Source: Filimonas effusa (GTDB taxonomy: Bacteria > Bacteroidota > Bacteroidia > Chitinophagales > Chitinophagaceae). Taken from it: a DNA stretch of 64,000 nt. The notes below the pieces were generated by a model. The model searched no databases and was not told the DNA's origin. It saw nothing but the letters and a program-made list of their open reading frames with translations. Location of the stretch: positions 992,001 through 1,056,000 of the forward strand of contig NZ_SDHZ01000001.1 in assembly GCF_004118675.1 (NCBI RefSeq), written 5' to 3'. Position 1 is the first letter of the stretch. Each line of letters starts with the position of its first letter. Both the position numbers and the translations under genes were made by a program. Below are positions 8,986 to 18,332 of the stretch, piece after piece.

Positions 8986-9960
8986 CTAAAAGCGCCCTTC
9001 AACGGTCACTTCCTTCTTCGTCTCCTTCAACTGTTCCTCCAGCCGCTTTACCTCTTCCCGTAATGTCTTATTCCGTTCGGCAATTTTCTGCTTTTCTGCA
9101 TCTATCTGCTCCTGTTGCCCGATCATATACAAAGTAAGCTCCTCTATTTTCTTCAACAGCAAAGACTGCGTCAAACCAACGTCAACCCCTTGTTTCTCAA
9201 CTTCCTTGGCAGATGGAACATCAGGCAAATGTTTGTTTTGTTTGATGAAACTGCTAACCTCCGCAAGAGGCATCAGCCGGTACGAAGAATCAAAAACATA
9301 GTCCGCCCAGTCGGCAGATGTCATTTTTACTTTTATACTCTTGGCAATGATGGTCCCGTTTACCGAAAGCTTTTCACTGGGCTTCTTGGTGCCTATTCCA
9401 ACATTGCCGGTTCCGCTTACATAAACATCTGTAGTAAATACCGTCGGGTTGCCCGGTAATGTATTGGTATTTGTCCTGCCAATTTCAAACTCCTGGTTTG
9501 CCACACGCCATATACCACCACCTTTTCCGGGATACCTCATAAATCCTACACGGGATAAATTGTTCCCGTCAACAATCACACCCGAATTACCCGGTGAATT
9601 AACATAAACGCTTTGCCCCACATACATGTCCCTGCCTAACCATAAACGCTGGAACCGGAAGCTGGCAGATCCCAGGTCCTGCACATTGTCGTTCCTGGCT
9701 ATTAAACCCAGTCCGCCTAAATGGAGGTATAAGCCATTACCGGAGATATCAAGTCTTGGTCCTATTGGATCCGACGCCGATTTGCGAAACGCGAGATAAC
9801 CATTGTTGTGTATAAGCATATTACCTGCTACTTCAAGCTTCACAATCGGATAGGTTGTGCCTATACCAACATTGCCATTGGCCGGAAATACATTTTGCGC
9901 CTTCAGGTTGCAGTAAATAACATTGATAATAAGTAAAGAAAGAAAGGATAGTATTTTCAT
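8986..9960 (-). CDS. Secreted NVGIGT-type protein, paralogue 3
   Basis: 324 aa, signal peptide about 1-21 (ending LKAQ), then NVFPANGNVGIGT. A beta-rich centre about 80 residues longer than in the plus-strand paralogues includes GFMRYPGKGGGIWRV. Next come GNVGIGTKKPSEKLSVNGT, ADWADYVFDSSYRLMPL, KHLPDVPSAKEVE and a long coiled coil ending in KETKKEV. It shares its enlarged centre with the next gene upstream (to 10927), so these two are closer to each other than to the plus-strand pair. The 31-base gap to that gene suggests co-transcription. Function unknown. Confidence 0.7.
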   Translation of the reverse strand: MKILSFLSLLIINVIYCNLKAQNVFPANGNVGIGTTYPIVKLEVAGNMLIHNNGYLAFRKSASDPIGPRLDISGNGLYLHLGGLGLIARNDNVQDLGSASFRFQRLWLGRDMYVGQSVYVNSPGNSGVIVDGNNLSRVGFMRYPGKGGGIWRVANQEFEIGRTNTNTLPGNPTVFTTDVYVSGTGNVGIGTKKPSEKLSVNGTIIAKSIKVKMTSADWADYVFDSSYRLMPLAEVSSFIKQNKHLPDVPSAKEVEKQGVDVGLTQSLLLKKIEELTLYMIGQQEQIDAEKQKIAERNKTLREEVKRLEEQLKETKKEVTVEGRF

Positions 9961-9991
9961 AACAATATAAAGGATAGGTTGAAAATATTTA

Positions 9992-10927
9992 TTACGCTGA
10001 AATTCTGTTTACCAGCGAGCGCATCTTCCGGATTTTCTCCAGCAGTAGCTGCTGTTCCATGTCGGCATCTTGTTTCAGTTGCTCAAGCGCCTGCTGCTGC
10101 TGAATAAGGTAAAGTGTTAATTCTTCTATTTTACGAAGCAATACCGACAGGTTATTGCCAATGTTTAATGCAGCATGTTCTGTCTCCTTTGCTGAAGGTA
10201 CATCTGCCAGATGCCCGTTGTCCTTAATGTATTGTTTCAGATCGCTGACAGGTAGCAAACGGTAACTTCTTTCAAAAACATGATCTGCCCAGTCAGCTGC
10301 CTGCAGGTTCACTTTAATTCTTTTTGTTATGATATTACCGTTTACCGATAGCTTTTCAGAAGGTGAAACGGTATTGATTCCCACATTGCCATCGCCCGAT
10401 GTATAGAAATGTGTTTGAAAAACAGATGCAGAAAATAGATCGCTATTCGTTGTGCCTATTGAAAAGGCTTGCCCCTGCGATCGCCAGATGCCTGCCGTCC
10501 TGTCCGGATATTTTATTAATCCCATAACCGAATTACTGTCTTTACCCAATATAATACCATTGTAATCACTGCCGTTGATAAAAGCGCTGGCGTTTAAATT
10601 AATGCCCGTGCCAAACCAGGCATCCCTGAAACGCCATTGTCCCGTGCTAAGATCTTGCCCCATATCTGTTTTAGGAGCCAGCGATCCGCCGTTTATCACT
10701 ACATAATTGCTAACCGTACTTAACTCAAGCTGAATTCCCTTACTTGTATCAGGTGCTTGAAATCGCACTGCTCCATTAGTTATGAGTACGGGGCCATGAA
10801 CTTCCAATAAATTCTCCGGCGCCAACGTCCCCACACCCACATTGCCAGTATCGGGAAATACATTCTGGCAAAAACAATGACCAAAGAAGAAAAGAGATAG
10901 GGATGAAATAAGAAGATGTTTTCTCAT
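9992..10927 (-). CDS. Secreted NVGIGT-type protein, paralogue 4
   Basis: The frame opens at 10966, but the ATG at 10927 (MRKHLLISSLSLFFFGHCF) gives a proper signal peptide and is preferred (311 aa). The layout matches its neighbour: FPDTGNVGVGT, a beta-rich centre with GLIKYPDRTAGIWR, GNVGINTVSPSEKLSVNGN, ADWADHVFERSYRLLPV, GHLADVPSAKETE and a coiled-coil tail. It is the first gene of the minus-strand pair. A TATTTTCG element lies only a few bases before the chosen start and resembles the -7 box TAnnTTTG. Function unknown. Confidence 0.7.
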   Translation of the reverse strand: MRKHLLISSLSLFFFGHCFCQNVFPDTGNVGVGTLAPENLLEVHGPVLITNGAVRFQAPDTSKGIQLELSTVSNYVVINGGSLAPKTDMGQDLSTGQWRFRDAWFGTGINLNASAFINGSDYNGIILGKDSNSVMGLIKYPDRTAGIWRSQGQAFSIGTTNSDLFSASVFQTHFYTSGDGNVGINTVSPSEKLSVNGNIITKRIKVNLQAADWADHVFERSYRLLPVSDLKQYIKDNGHLADVPSAKETEHAALNIGNNLSVLLRKIEELTLYLIQQQQALEQLKQDADMEQQLLLEKIRKMRSLVNRISA

Positions 10928-11094
10928 GACCGAAAATAAGATATTATCTTTAAATAAAATATCCAATCTGCTTTCGCCTGATAAATCATTACTTATAATA
11001 GTTACTGTTTCCTGATGTCGTAAATTCTTTTTCCTGATTGCATAAAACCAATGAATGACACTGCCGTTTCTTTGCGGCCCAACTCTTCATACTT

Positions 11095-13572
11095 ATGCAA
11101 TACAGGAATACTTTTCTTTTTTTGATGCTGTTTTATTTTTCCATTACCAGGTGTTTTAGCCAGCATACGGCGGAATTACGTGGCGATATTTTCGATAACG
11201 GCGAAAGAGCGCTCGCCGGCGTCTCTGTTGTGCTGAAAGGCGTTTCCGTTTACACCGTTGTTTCCGGCGAAAAGGGTGATTTTGTCTTTCACAACATTCA
11301 GCCCGGCGAATACAGGCTCTATGCAAGCCGCACAGGATTTGCCAACTATGAACAAAAAATCCGGGTAAAAGATAAAGACCAGTTTATTCATATCTATCTT
11401 GCCAGCCAGGCCAACGAATTGCAAAGCGTTGAAATTACAGGCCATCGCAGGAAGGCGTATAAGCTCAACGAAACCTATATCGGCAGCAAGGGCGGAATGA
11501 ACATTAAAGACCTTCCTCAATCTGTATCCTATGCCACCAAAGAACTCATGCTCGACCAGGGCGATGTTCGTGTCGGTGAAGTGGTAAAAAACTTCAGTGG
11601 CGTTAACCAGTTTACAAGTTACGACGACCTTACCATCCGTGGTTTCAGGGTAAATGGCCAGAGCAATACGCAATTGTTGAATGGAATGCGTACCAGCACC
11701 GGCTTCTGGAAACAGCCGCTCACCAACTATCTCGAGCGGGTAGAAGTGTTGAAAGGACCTGCTTCGGCACTTTATGGCAATGCAAGTCCGGGAGGCGTGG
11801 TGAACAGGGTTACCAAAAAGCCATTGAATGAATCACGTAAAAATATTACCCTGCAAATGGGTAGCTTCAATACTTTCAGGGTGCTGACCGATTTTACCGG
11901 TCCTGTCAACAAAGACAGCTCCCTGTTATACAGGCTTAACCTGGGATATGAAGACGCCAACACCTTCCGCGATCTCATGTTCGATAAAAATATCGTCGTC
12001 GCCCCCTCTGTATCCTTCATCCCCGATGCCAATACCAGGATCAACGTAGACCTCGTTTACAATGCCTCCCGCAGCCGCCTCGACCGCGGCCAGTCGCTCC
12101 TGGCAAACGGCGATCTGAACTCAACCCCGCAATCCTTGTCGCTGGCCACTCCCAACGATAAACTGAATGAAAATACTTATACCATTACGGTAGCAGGCAG
12201 CCGCAAATTAGGCGACAATGCTTCTTTTAATGTCGCCTATTCCCGCACCGGCTACAACGAAGATCTGTACGAACACCGGGGGGCCAACGCCTATGCCAAA
12301 GACACGATGGGTAAAGATGTCTCCAACCTCGTAGCCATGCAAATCTTCGCCAGGAAACGTAATCGGTATATTGGTAACCTTACAGCCTATGCCGATTTTA
12401 AAATAAATACCGGCAGTATAGAACATAACTGGATCGCAGGATACGACTACGGCAGCGAATTATCGCCTGCCGGCGCTTCCCAGCTCACTGCTTCAGGATA
12501 CCGCAATGCCGCCAACAATGCCGCCATTACCTTTAATGCCGCGCAATATGCGCAAAACCCTTCCGCTTATATCAAGCGCTTCCTGGTGAAAGACGGCCTG
12601 CTGGTTCCCAACGTGCCCTCCTTTAACCTCAACGATGTGGTGAACTCCCAGAAAATGCAGGACGATAGCAAAGCATTCTTTACCAATACTACTCTTGCAC
12701 CAACGTATTATTACCTGCATGCTGGCTATTTGCAGGATAGGGTGCGTATCGGGCGCCTGCAGCTCCTGCTTGGCATCAGGTATGAGCATTATACCGACTT
12801 TGCCAACTATCTCGCTACCAATCAAACGAAAACTAATTCCACCGCATTACTGCCGCGTTTCGGAGCCGTGTACACCGTTTCAGAAAATATCAATGTGTAC
12901 GGTACCTATGTAACAGGGTATAACCCCCAATCTGCGGCAACTTTATCTAACCCCAGTGCAGGCGGCCCCTTCGAACCTTTAAGAAGTAATATGACTGAAT
13001 TCGGCGCTAAAAGCTCGTGGCTGCACAACAGGCTGTCGGCTTCCGCAGCGGTTTACAGGATAGAACAAAAGAACACGCTGTATAATGCCAATAATCCCAA
13101 TAACCCGGATTCTATGATGCAGATAGGAAAAGAAAGATCTGAAGGAATTGAATTTGATGTTACCGGGCAGCTTACCTCTTCCTGGAGTATTATGGCATCC
13201 TATGCTTATAACGATGCCAGGATCCTTGCCGGTAGCGATGCCGAAAAGAACCGACAGAAACCCAATGCCCCGCGTAACCTGGCTAACCTATGGACCAAAT
13301 ACATGATTCGCAAAGGACCATTGAGTGGCCTGGGCGCAGGGTTGGGAGTGTATTACGTGGGTGAAAGAGGGCTTTCCATCAGCCTCGATCAAACCATTCC
13401 TGCATATACACTCGTTAATGCAGCGGTATACTACAATTTCGGGCAAATGCAACTGCAGCTGAACGTCAATAACGCTACCAATAAAAAGCATTGGGTAGGA
13501 GGATACGATTATATCCGCCTGTTCCCGGGTAACCCAAGGCAATACCTTATAACACTTAACTACGCATTCTGA
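11095..13572 (+). CDS. TonB-dependent siderophore-type outer-membrane receptor
   Basis: 825 aa, signal peptide about 1-22, then a carboxypeptidase-regulatory-like beta-sandwich (about 26-108; AGVSVVLKGV, GEYRLYASRTGF). A plug domain follows: DLPQSVSYATKELM, LTIRGF, LERVEVLKGPASALYG and PGGVVNRVTKKP. The rest is a 22-strand-type barrel ending in aromatic LNYAF. The plug wording (QSV near its start, GPASxLYGxxxPGGxxNxxTKxP) is that of siderophore receptors such as FhuA/FpvA relatives rather than SusC, so a ferric-siderophore or similar chelate is the likely cargo. No TonB, siderophore synthesis or Fur-like gene lies nearby, and no clear iron box was seen upstream. A hairpin follows the stop. 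Confidence 0.88.
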   Translation: MQYRNTFLFLMLFYFSITRCFSQHTAELRGDIFDNGERALAGVSVVLKGVSVYTVVSGEKGDFVFHNIQPGEYRLYASRTGFANYEQKIRVKDKDQFIHIYLASQANELQSVEITGHRRKAYKLNETYIGSKGGMNIKDLPQSVSYATKELMLDQGDVRVGEVVKNFSGVNQFTSYDDLTIRGFRVNGQSNTQLLNGMRTSTGFWKQPLTNYLERVEVLKGPASALYGNASPGGVVNRVTKKPLNESRKNITLQMGSFNTFRVLTDFTGPVNKDSSLLYRLNLGYEDANTFRDLMFDKNIVVAPSVSFIPDANTRINVDLVYNASRSRLDRGQSLLANGDLNSTPQSLSLATPNDKLNENTYTITVAGSRKLGDNASFNVAYSRTGYNEDLYEHRGANAYAKDTMGKDVSNLVAMQIFARKRNRYIGNLTAYADFKINTGSIEHNWIAGYDYGSELSPAGASQLTASGYRNAANNAAITFNAAQYAQNPSAYIKRFLVKDGLLVPNVPSFNLNDVVNSQKMQDDSKAFFTNTTLAPTYYYLHAGYLQDRVRIGRLQLLLGIRYEHYTDFANYLATNQTKTNSTALLPRFGAVYTVSENINVYGTYVTGYNPQSAATLSNPSAGGPFEPLRSNMTEFGAKSSWLHNRLSASAAVYRIEQKNTLYNANNPNNPDSMMQIGKERSEGIEFDVTGQLTSSWSIMASYAYNDARILAGSDAEKNRQKPNAPRNLANLWTKYMIRKGPLSGLGAGLGVYYVGERGLSISLDQTIPAYTLVNAAVYYNFGQMQLQLNVNNATNKKHWVGGYDYIRLFPGNPRQYLITLNYAF

Positions 13573-13583
13573 TAATTTTAATT

Positions 13584-13634
13584 ACATGCAGCACTTGGTT
13601 AAACGTTAAGAACGCTTCATCAGGTGCTGCATGT
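13584..13634. terminator. Hairpin between convergent genes
   Basis: Arms ACATGCAGCAC (13584-13594) and GTGCTGCATGT (13624-13634) pair over 11 bp; the stem can extend inward with a G:T pair. It lies between the receptor gene and the convergent sugar operon and probably ends both transcripts. The T-run on the plus side is weak. Confidence 0.5.
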
Positions 13635-13705
13635 ATTTGTTATACCAGTATAGTCAAATGGTTCGTGCCGGGTTACAGGCTTTTGCCGGATGTCGGAAGG
13701 CAGCT

Positions 13706-14563
13706 TTACAGCAAACCATAAAGGGCAGCCTGCTCTTTCATAAACGCTAAGCTCCCTTTAGCCAGCGCCTCCGCGGAATATGGCGATGCCCGCCATAACG
13801 ATACAGCCGCTGCCATCCCATTGATAGAAGAGGAGAAGTTTTCCAGTACCAGCGCTCCCCGGTAGTCGATGGCCGATAAAGCTTTGAAGAAATCTTCCCA
13901 GTGAACATTGCCTTCTCCGGGCATCCCCCGGTCGCTTTCTGTTATATGCAGATGTTTTAGTTTTTCACCGGCAGCGATAACAGGTGTTGTAAAGCCCGCT
14001 TCTTCTATGTTCATATGAAATGTATCGAGGTGCAGGCCCATATTGGAGGCATTAACTTTTTGCAGCATCCGCAACACATCACTCGCACAGGTGCACACAT
14101 AACTCTCGTAACGGTTGATAGGTTCTATGGCAATAGTAATGTCATAACGTTGTGCATACTGCGAACATTGGTACCATACTTCACATATGATATCTTCCTC
14201 AGCTGTTGTCAGCGGGTGCCCTGAAAATACGCCGATAGCGCTGTGTAACACGCCACCCAGCAGCCGGGCTTCCAGCTCCGCGGTTTTCTGCACGGCAGCT
14301 GTCATTAGCGCTAAGGCTTCTTTAGGGTGAGTGGGAATATGCGCATAGGAGGGAAGGTTAAAGGAACATACCGGCTGTAACCGGTGCTGTTTCAATTGCT
14401 GCCTTACCGTTGCAGTATCTATAGCCATTGATGGCGGAAGTAGTATTTCCAGTACATCAAAACCATAGGCAGCTGTCTGTTCAATGGCATATTTGCCTGC
14501 CGAAGCTTCCCACGCGGGTAAAGTCCAGCTAAGCAACGATGCGCCAAATTTTATTTTTTCCAT
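13706..14563 (-). CDS. Ketose 3-epimerase (D-tagatose/D-allulose 3-epimerase family)
   Basis: 285-aa TIM-barrel protein of the xylose-isomerase-like superfamily. The metal-binding set of ketose 3-epimerases is visible: Glu147 in AIEPINRYES, Asp180 in GLHLDTFHMNIEE, His206 in HLHITESDRGMPGEG and Glu241 in LVLENF. The wording LDTFHMNIEE and ESDRGxPGxG is typical of enzymes that interconvert D-fructose with D-allulose (psicose) or D-tagatose with D-sorbose; the general sugar-phosphate isomerase/epimerase label would be too vague. It is the last gene of the lacI-kinase-FucP-LamB operon, 9 bases after the porin stop. This suggests that the operon feeds a C3-epimeric ketose into a fructokinase-type route. 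The exact substrate cannot be read from sequence. Confidence 0.85.
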   Translation of the reverse strand: MEKIKFGASLLSWTLPAWEASAGKYAIEQTAAYGFDVLEILLPPSMAIDTATVRQQLKQHRLQPVCSFNLPSYAHIPTHPKEALALMTAAVQKTAELEARLLGGVLHSAIGVFSGHPLTTAEEDIICEVWYQCSQYAQRYDITIAIEPINRYESYVCTCASDVLRMLQKVNASNMGLHLDTFHMNIEEAGFTTPVIAAGEKLKHLHITESDRGMPGEGNVHWEDFFKALSAIDYRGALVLENFSSSINGMAAAVSLWRASPYSAEALAKGSLAFMKEQAALYGLL

Positions 14564-14572
14564 TTTTTTTAT

Positions 14573-15973
14573 TTAAAAGATCCACCACTCTGCTCTTACA
14601 CCCAGGTAACTGCCCCACCTTTTGTTGCCCGCATACGAGAGAAAAGGCGAATAGGCATGTTCCATGGCATAGGTATTATAACGTGCTAAAGAAAAGATCA
14701 GTCGTATATGAGGCCTCGCCCAGGGATCGCGCGCTGCCGTTGGTACCAGGGTAGGAGCCAGCACCCATTTGAGCATGGTGGCCTTAGGATTATTCCCGTC
14801 TGTTCGTTCCGCGTAATGCAGCTCACTGATGATATGAAACCAGTTGGTGACATAACCTATAGCCCTTACCCCGCTTACCCAGTCTCGTTTGAAATTCGTC
14901 ACCGTCCGGTTATAGTAGTCCTTGGCTTCGCCACTGGCGCTGCCACCACCCTTGCTCCGGGTGAAAACTGAATATCCGTTTAAACTTAGACGCGAAGATA
15001 GGTTTAGTAATACATGCTCTACCGCGGTAAGCGAATAAGCGCCGGTATAACGTTGTGTTACAGGATCGGGTGCGCCAAATGTAAGCCATGTTTGCGTACT
15101 GCCATTGTCTCCGCCGTTGGCAACGCCACTGCCGTAACGCACCGATAGCTGGTTGAAAGAACCTTTGCGAAGTGTGCGCACCGGCGAGGTCCATTTTATG
15201 CCTGCTACCCAGCCCTGATCTGTAGGATAATAAGGAAGCGCATCCCGGCCCGATGAAGCTACATAATGATATTCCGCAAGCAGCTTTATGGTATGCCCCT
15301 GCCACCTTTTGATCTCATGCTCTAATACGGCTATTTCGCGCTGCCGGTAAGTAAAACCGCCCCCTCCCGTAATGATGTTCGAGTAAGAATAAGGAAGCGT
15401 ACCCCGCGATGTGGTATCTATCACCGAGGGAAAATACATGGAGAAGGATGTGTTGCGGTATTTAACACCAAAACCCGTGGTTGAGTGATCGTCGAAATAA
15501 AAATAGTCGCAGATATGTATGTCATCGTAGCGCATATACCGCGCCCCTGCCCAGGCGCTCCACTGACTGCCCACTATATTCCGCACCTCTGCAAAGGCTT
15601 CAGGCAAACTTGATACTGTTCCACCCACAGACCGTGAATTTACATTCCCCAGGTTCGTTCCTTGTGTGGAATAATAAGCGAGCCGCGCCTGGAAATCAAT
15701 TTTTGTACTGTCGTTATCCGCATTCACTGCACGGAAATGAAAAGAAGGCAATAGATCTACATAATCGCCCTGCTCTAAACGGCTGCCCAGTGATCCCTGT
15801 CCGTTCAGGTTCAGTTGCCGGCCGGTAAGGCCGGGGATCGATGGCGATATGCCCGCACCAATACGGCCTGTAGTTCCCATAGAGAATTGCTTGTTGGTAA
15901 TAATGATCTGGCTATAAACAGGAGGCGCCACCAGCAGCAATAAAAACGGCGCATAACAGTTATTTATTTTCAT
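14573..15973 (-). CDS. LamB/maltoporin-type outer-membrane sugar porin
   Basis: 466 aa, signal peptide about 1-21 (ending VYSQ). Several stretches match the LamB family in order: GTTGRIGAGIS near the N-terminus, SAWAGARYMRYDDIHICDY (compare AGKRFYQRHDVHMIDFYYW of E. coli LamB), WARPHIRLIFSLARYN near the end (compare SRPAIRVFATYAKW) and a terminal GVRAEWWIF. LamB-type porins form trimeric 18-strand barrels for diffusion of oligosaccharides or sucrose. It sits between the FucP symporter (14-base gap) and the epimerase (9-base gap), so it should supply the same sugar. LamB porins are less usual in Bacteroidota, which mostly use SusC/SusD. Confidence 0.8.
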   Translation of the reverse strand: MKINNCYAPFLLLLVAPPVYSQIIITNKQFSMGTTGRIGAGISPSIPGLTGRQLNLNGQGSLGSRLEQGDYVDLLPSFHFRAVNADNDSTKIDFQARLAYYSTQGTNLGNVNSRSVGGTVSSLPEAFAEVRNIVGSQWSAWAGARYMRYDDIHICDYFYFDDHSTTGFGVKYRNTSFSMYFPSVIDTTSRGTLPYSYSNIITGGGGFTYRQREIAVLEHEIKRWQGHTIKLLAEYHYVASSGRDALPYYPTDQGWVAGIKWTSPVRTLRKGSFNQLSVRYGSGVANGGDNGSTQTWLTFGAPDPVTQRYTGAYSLTAVEHVLLNLSSRLSLNGYSVFTRSKGGGSASGEAKDYYNRTVTNFKRDWVSGVRAIGYVTNWFHIISELHYAERTDGNNPKATMLKWVLAPTLVPTAARDPWARPHIRLIFSLARYNTYAMEHAYSPFLSYAGNKRWGSYLGVRAEWWIF

Positions 15974-15987
15974 ATAGCATTACGTTA

Positions 15988-17307
15988 TTATTTGCACTTC
16001 CATCCGTACCAGGCCACTACGGCAAAGGCCAGCATAGGCACACAAAAGGCACCCGTAATTCCTGTCATATCCGATACGCGGCCCATGATCATCGTGAGTA
16101 TAGCACCGCCTATAATGGCCATTACAATCACCGAAGAAGCCATTTTGGCTCTTGCCCCAAGGCCGGCAATACCCAATGTGAAAATGGTAGGATACATGAT
16201 CGACATGAAAAAGCTGGTGGCTACAAAAGCAGCAATACCTATACTGCCAGGCAATAAAATCCCGGCTATCACAAGCGCCATACTAATCAGGGCATATGAA
16301 AACAGCAGTACATGATCTTTGAATTTTTTCAGTAACACAGTCCCCGTAAAACGGCCTGCCGCAAATAATACCAGTGATAATATCAGGTAGTTGGCTGCCT
16401 GCTTTTCCGTAACTGAGGGCGCTACATGCTGCACATAACGGATCAGGTAACTCCACATACATACCTGCGCTCCTACACAAAAGAACTGGGCTATCACTGC
16501 CATCCGCAACTGTTTTATTCCAGGCAGCCCGCCTTTCAGCGGTTTCATTTGCATGTCTTCTGTTCCCGGTGTGGTTTCCTCTGGTTCTTTAAGCGCCGGG
16601 AAGCGGGTAACAGCAAACAATAGGGCAAATAACAATACCACAATGCCTATACATAAATAGGGCGGCGCTACAGCTGCCGTTTCCGATCTGTAATAGGTGT
16701 CCAGTACCGCTGCATCCATATGGCCTATTTGTTCAGGAGTGTATTCGATACCGGAAAAAATGAGCTGCTGACCTACTACAATGCCGGTAATACAGCCTAT
16801 GGGGTTGAAAGCCTGCGCAAGGTTTAAACGGAAACTGGCAGTTTCAGGCTTGCCCAATACAGCTACGTAAGGATTGGCGGCCGTTTCCAGGAAAGCCAGT
16901 CCGCTCGCTATAACAAACAACGCAAAAAGAAAAAAGGTGTACGAATGCGCTTTGGCCGCAGGCACAAACAACAAGGCGCCTGCCGCGTATAATAAAAGCC
17001 CGCTGATGATGCCGCTTTTATAACCACGCTTTTTCATCACGTACGAAGCAGGCAGCGCAAATACAAAATAACCCAGGTAAAACGCAGACTGTACCAGCCC
17101 CGATTGAAAATCGTTAAGCGAAAAAGATTTCTTGAATTGTTTGATAAGTATATCATTCAGGTTGTTCGCCATTCCCCAGAGAAAGAAAAGACTGGTAATA
17201 AGTACCAATGGCAATAGATAAGCCTTGCCTGAATGGCTTGTTGTAGCAGGTGCTTCAGCAGTAATACGCTCGCTGCTGGCAGATGAGGTAGGGGCAATAT
17301 TTATCAT
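15988..17307 (-). CDS. FucP-type sugar:proton symporter (MFS)
   Basis: The frame opens at 17382 inside the preceding kinase gene; the ATG at 17307 (MINIAPTSS) avoids that 56-base overlap and is preferred (439 aa). The first helix carries the FucP-family stretch FFLWGMANNLNDILIKQFK, followed by LVQSAFYLGYFVFALPASYVMKKRGYKSGI and FLETAANPYVAVLG. A 12-helix topology is expected. Family members carry L-fucose, glucose/galactose, or fructose and other ketoses across the inner membrane with protons. Between a PfkB kinase and a LamB porin, a hexose or ketohexose is the likely substrate here. Confidence 0.88.
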   Translation of the reverse strand: MINIAPTSSASSERITAEAPATTSHSGKAYLLPLVLITSLFFLWGMANNLNDILIKQFKKSFSLNDFQSGLVQSAFYLGYFVFALPASYVMKKRGYKSGIISGLLLYAAGALLFVPAAKAHSYTFFLFALFVIASGLAFLETAANPYVAVLGKPETASFRLNLAQAFNPIGCITGIVVGQQLIFSGIEYTPEQIGHMDAAVLDTYYRSETAAVAPPYLCIGIVVLLFALLFAVTRFPALKEPEETTPGTEDMQMKPLKGGLPGIKQLRMAVIAQFFCVGAQVCMWSYLIRYVQHVAPSVTEKQAANYLILSLVLFAAGRFTGTVLLKKFKDHVLLFSYALISMALVIAGILLPGSIGIAAFVATSFFMSIMYPTIFTLGIAGLGARAKMASSVIVMAIIGGAILTMIMGRVSDMTGITGAFCVPMLAFAVVAWYGWKCK

Positions 17308-17326
17308 GACTTCTGTTATGGCAGGT

Positions 17327-18289
17327 TTACAATGAAGTACGTAATGGGGTGAAGGGCTGCAGAGAGGTGCCTTGCTGAACACGAAAGAATGGCTTGGCTG
17401 CCTGCTTGAACTGCTCGAACGTTGCTGGGGTGTAGTCGGGGCAAGCGCCTTCTTGTGTAGTTACAAAAGCACCCATAGCCGCGGCATCGAACAGCATATC
17501 TTCTACAGTATTACCGGAACATCTGGAAACCAGGTAGGCCGCCAGGAAGGAGTCGCCGCTTCCTACCGTATCCTTTACCGTTACAGGTAGGGCATTACAT
17601 TCATACCAGTTGCCGCCACTACAACAAACGGCTCCTTTGCTTCCCTTCGTAAGCAATAACTCATGTATATCAAACTGCTCTTCCAGGAATTGCAGGCCGG
17701 CAACTTCAGACTCGTATTCACGGCCGAAAATAGACAGGATGATGCGCAGCTCTGCTTTGTTAAGTTTAACGCAATCGGCATGCTTGAGCAGGCTTGCCAG
17801 TAGCTGGCCATCGTAATAGGGTGGCCTGAGGTTGATGTCGAATACCTTGAACGGAGCCGCCTCCAATAACTCGAAAATAGCATGGCGACTTTCAAGACCG
17901 CGTGCTGCCAGGCTGCCATAAACAAATACGTCCGATGCAGCAGCCACGGCAATATCTTCCTGTGATGTTGAAATATAATCCCATGCTACATCTTCTGTTA
18001 TGGCGTAATGGGCTTCGTTATGCTCGTCAATGGTGGCTATAACGGTTCCGGTACGGGCGTGGCTATGCTGCCAGTGGGTTGGCAGGGCTACCCCCCAATC
18101 GGTAATGAGTTTGTAAAGGGTGTTGCCCGGCTCGTCATTCCCCAGCCGGGTGATCATTTGGGCCCTTACGCCCAGCTTGTTCAGATGGTAGGCTACATTG
18201 AAAGGAGCACCACCGGCTTTCCGGCCTGTGGGGAAAATATCCCATAAAACTTCCCCAAAACAAGTTATCGTTATCGGATTCGCATTCAT
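17327..18289 (-). CDS. PfkB-family carbohydrate kinase, probable fructokinase
   Basis: The open frame reaches 18397, but the ATG at 18289 (MNANPITITCFGEVLWD) matches the normal PfkB start, leaves room for the operator at 18298-18313 and is chosen (320 aa). Seen from that start: GGAPFNVAYHLNKLG (26-40), RLGNDEPG (48-55), and the C-terminal signature DTVGSGDS (240-247) with catalytic Asp246. The text agrees best with bacterial fructokinases; a kinase for another ketohexose is possible. It is the first structural gene of the sugar operon, 43 bases after lacI and 19 bases before the symporter. Confidence 0.85.
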   Translation of the reverse strand: MNANPITITCFGEVLWDIFPTGRKAGGAPFNVAYHLNKLGVRAQMITRLGNDEPGNTLYKLITDWGVALPTHWQHSHARTGTVIATIDEHNEAHYAITEDVAWDYISTSQEDIAVAAASDVFVYGSLAARGLESRHAIFELLEAAPFKVFDINLRPPYYDGQLLASLLKHADCVKLNKAELRIILSIFGREYESEVAGLQFLEEQFDIHELLLTKGSKGAVCCSGGNWYECNALPVTVKDTVGSGDSFLAAYLVSRCSGNTVEDMLFDAAAMGAFVTTQEGACPDYTPATFEQFKQAAKPFFRVQQGTSLQPFTPLRTSL

Positions 18290-18297
18290 AAATGGCT

Positions 18298-18313
18298 GTT
18301 TAAACGTTTCAAC
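18298..18313. promoter_or_regulatory. LacI-family operator, site 1 (before the kinase gene)
   Basis: GTTTAAACGTTTCAAC is a 16-base palindrome with the central CG typical of LacI-family sites and a single mismatch between half-sites. It lies 9 bases upstream of the kinase start codon, inside the short lacI-kinase gap. The same sequence with one change occurs before lacI (19383-19398). Confidence 0.75.
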
Positions 18314-18332
18314 AATATGAGAAAAAAATTTA

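Noticed and set aside
7241-10927. Peptidase S74 / endosialidase chaperone at the C-termini of the NVGIGT proteins
   Set aside because: The conserved catalytic Ser/Lys context of S74 domains was not found; only the coiled coil and the WxDYVF region are visible.
13599-13609. TTAAACGTTAA, resembling the LacI operator core
   Set aside because: It lies in the loop of the hairpin beyond the 3' end of the sugar operon, and only the central bases match the two good operators.
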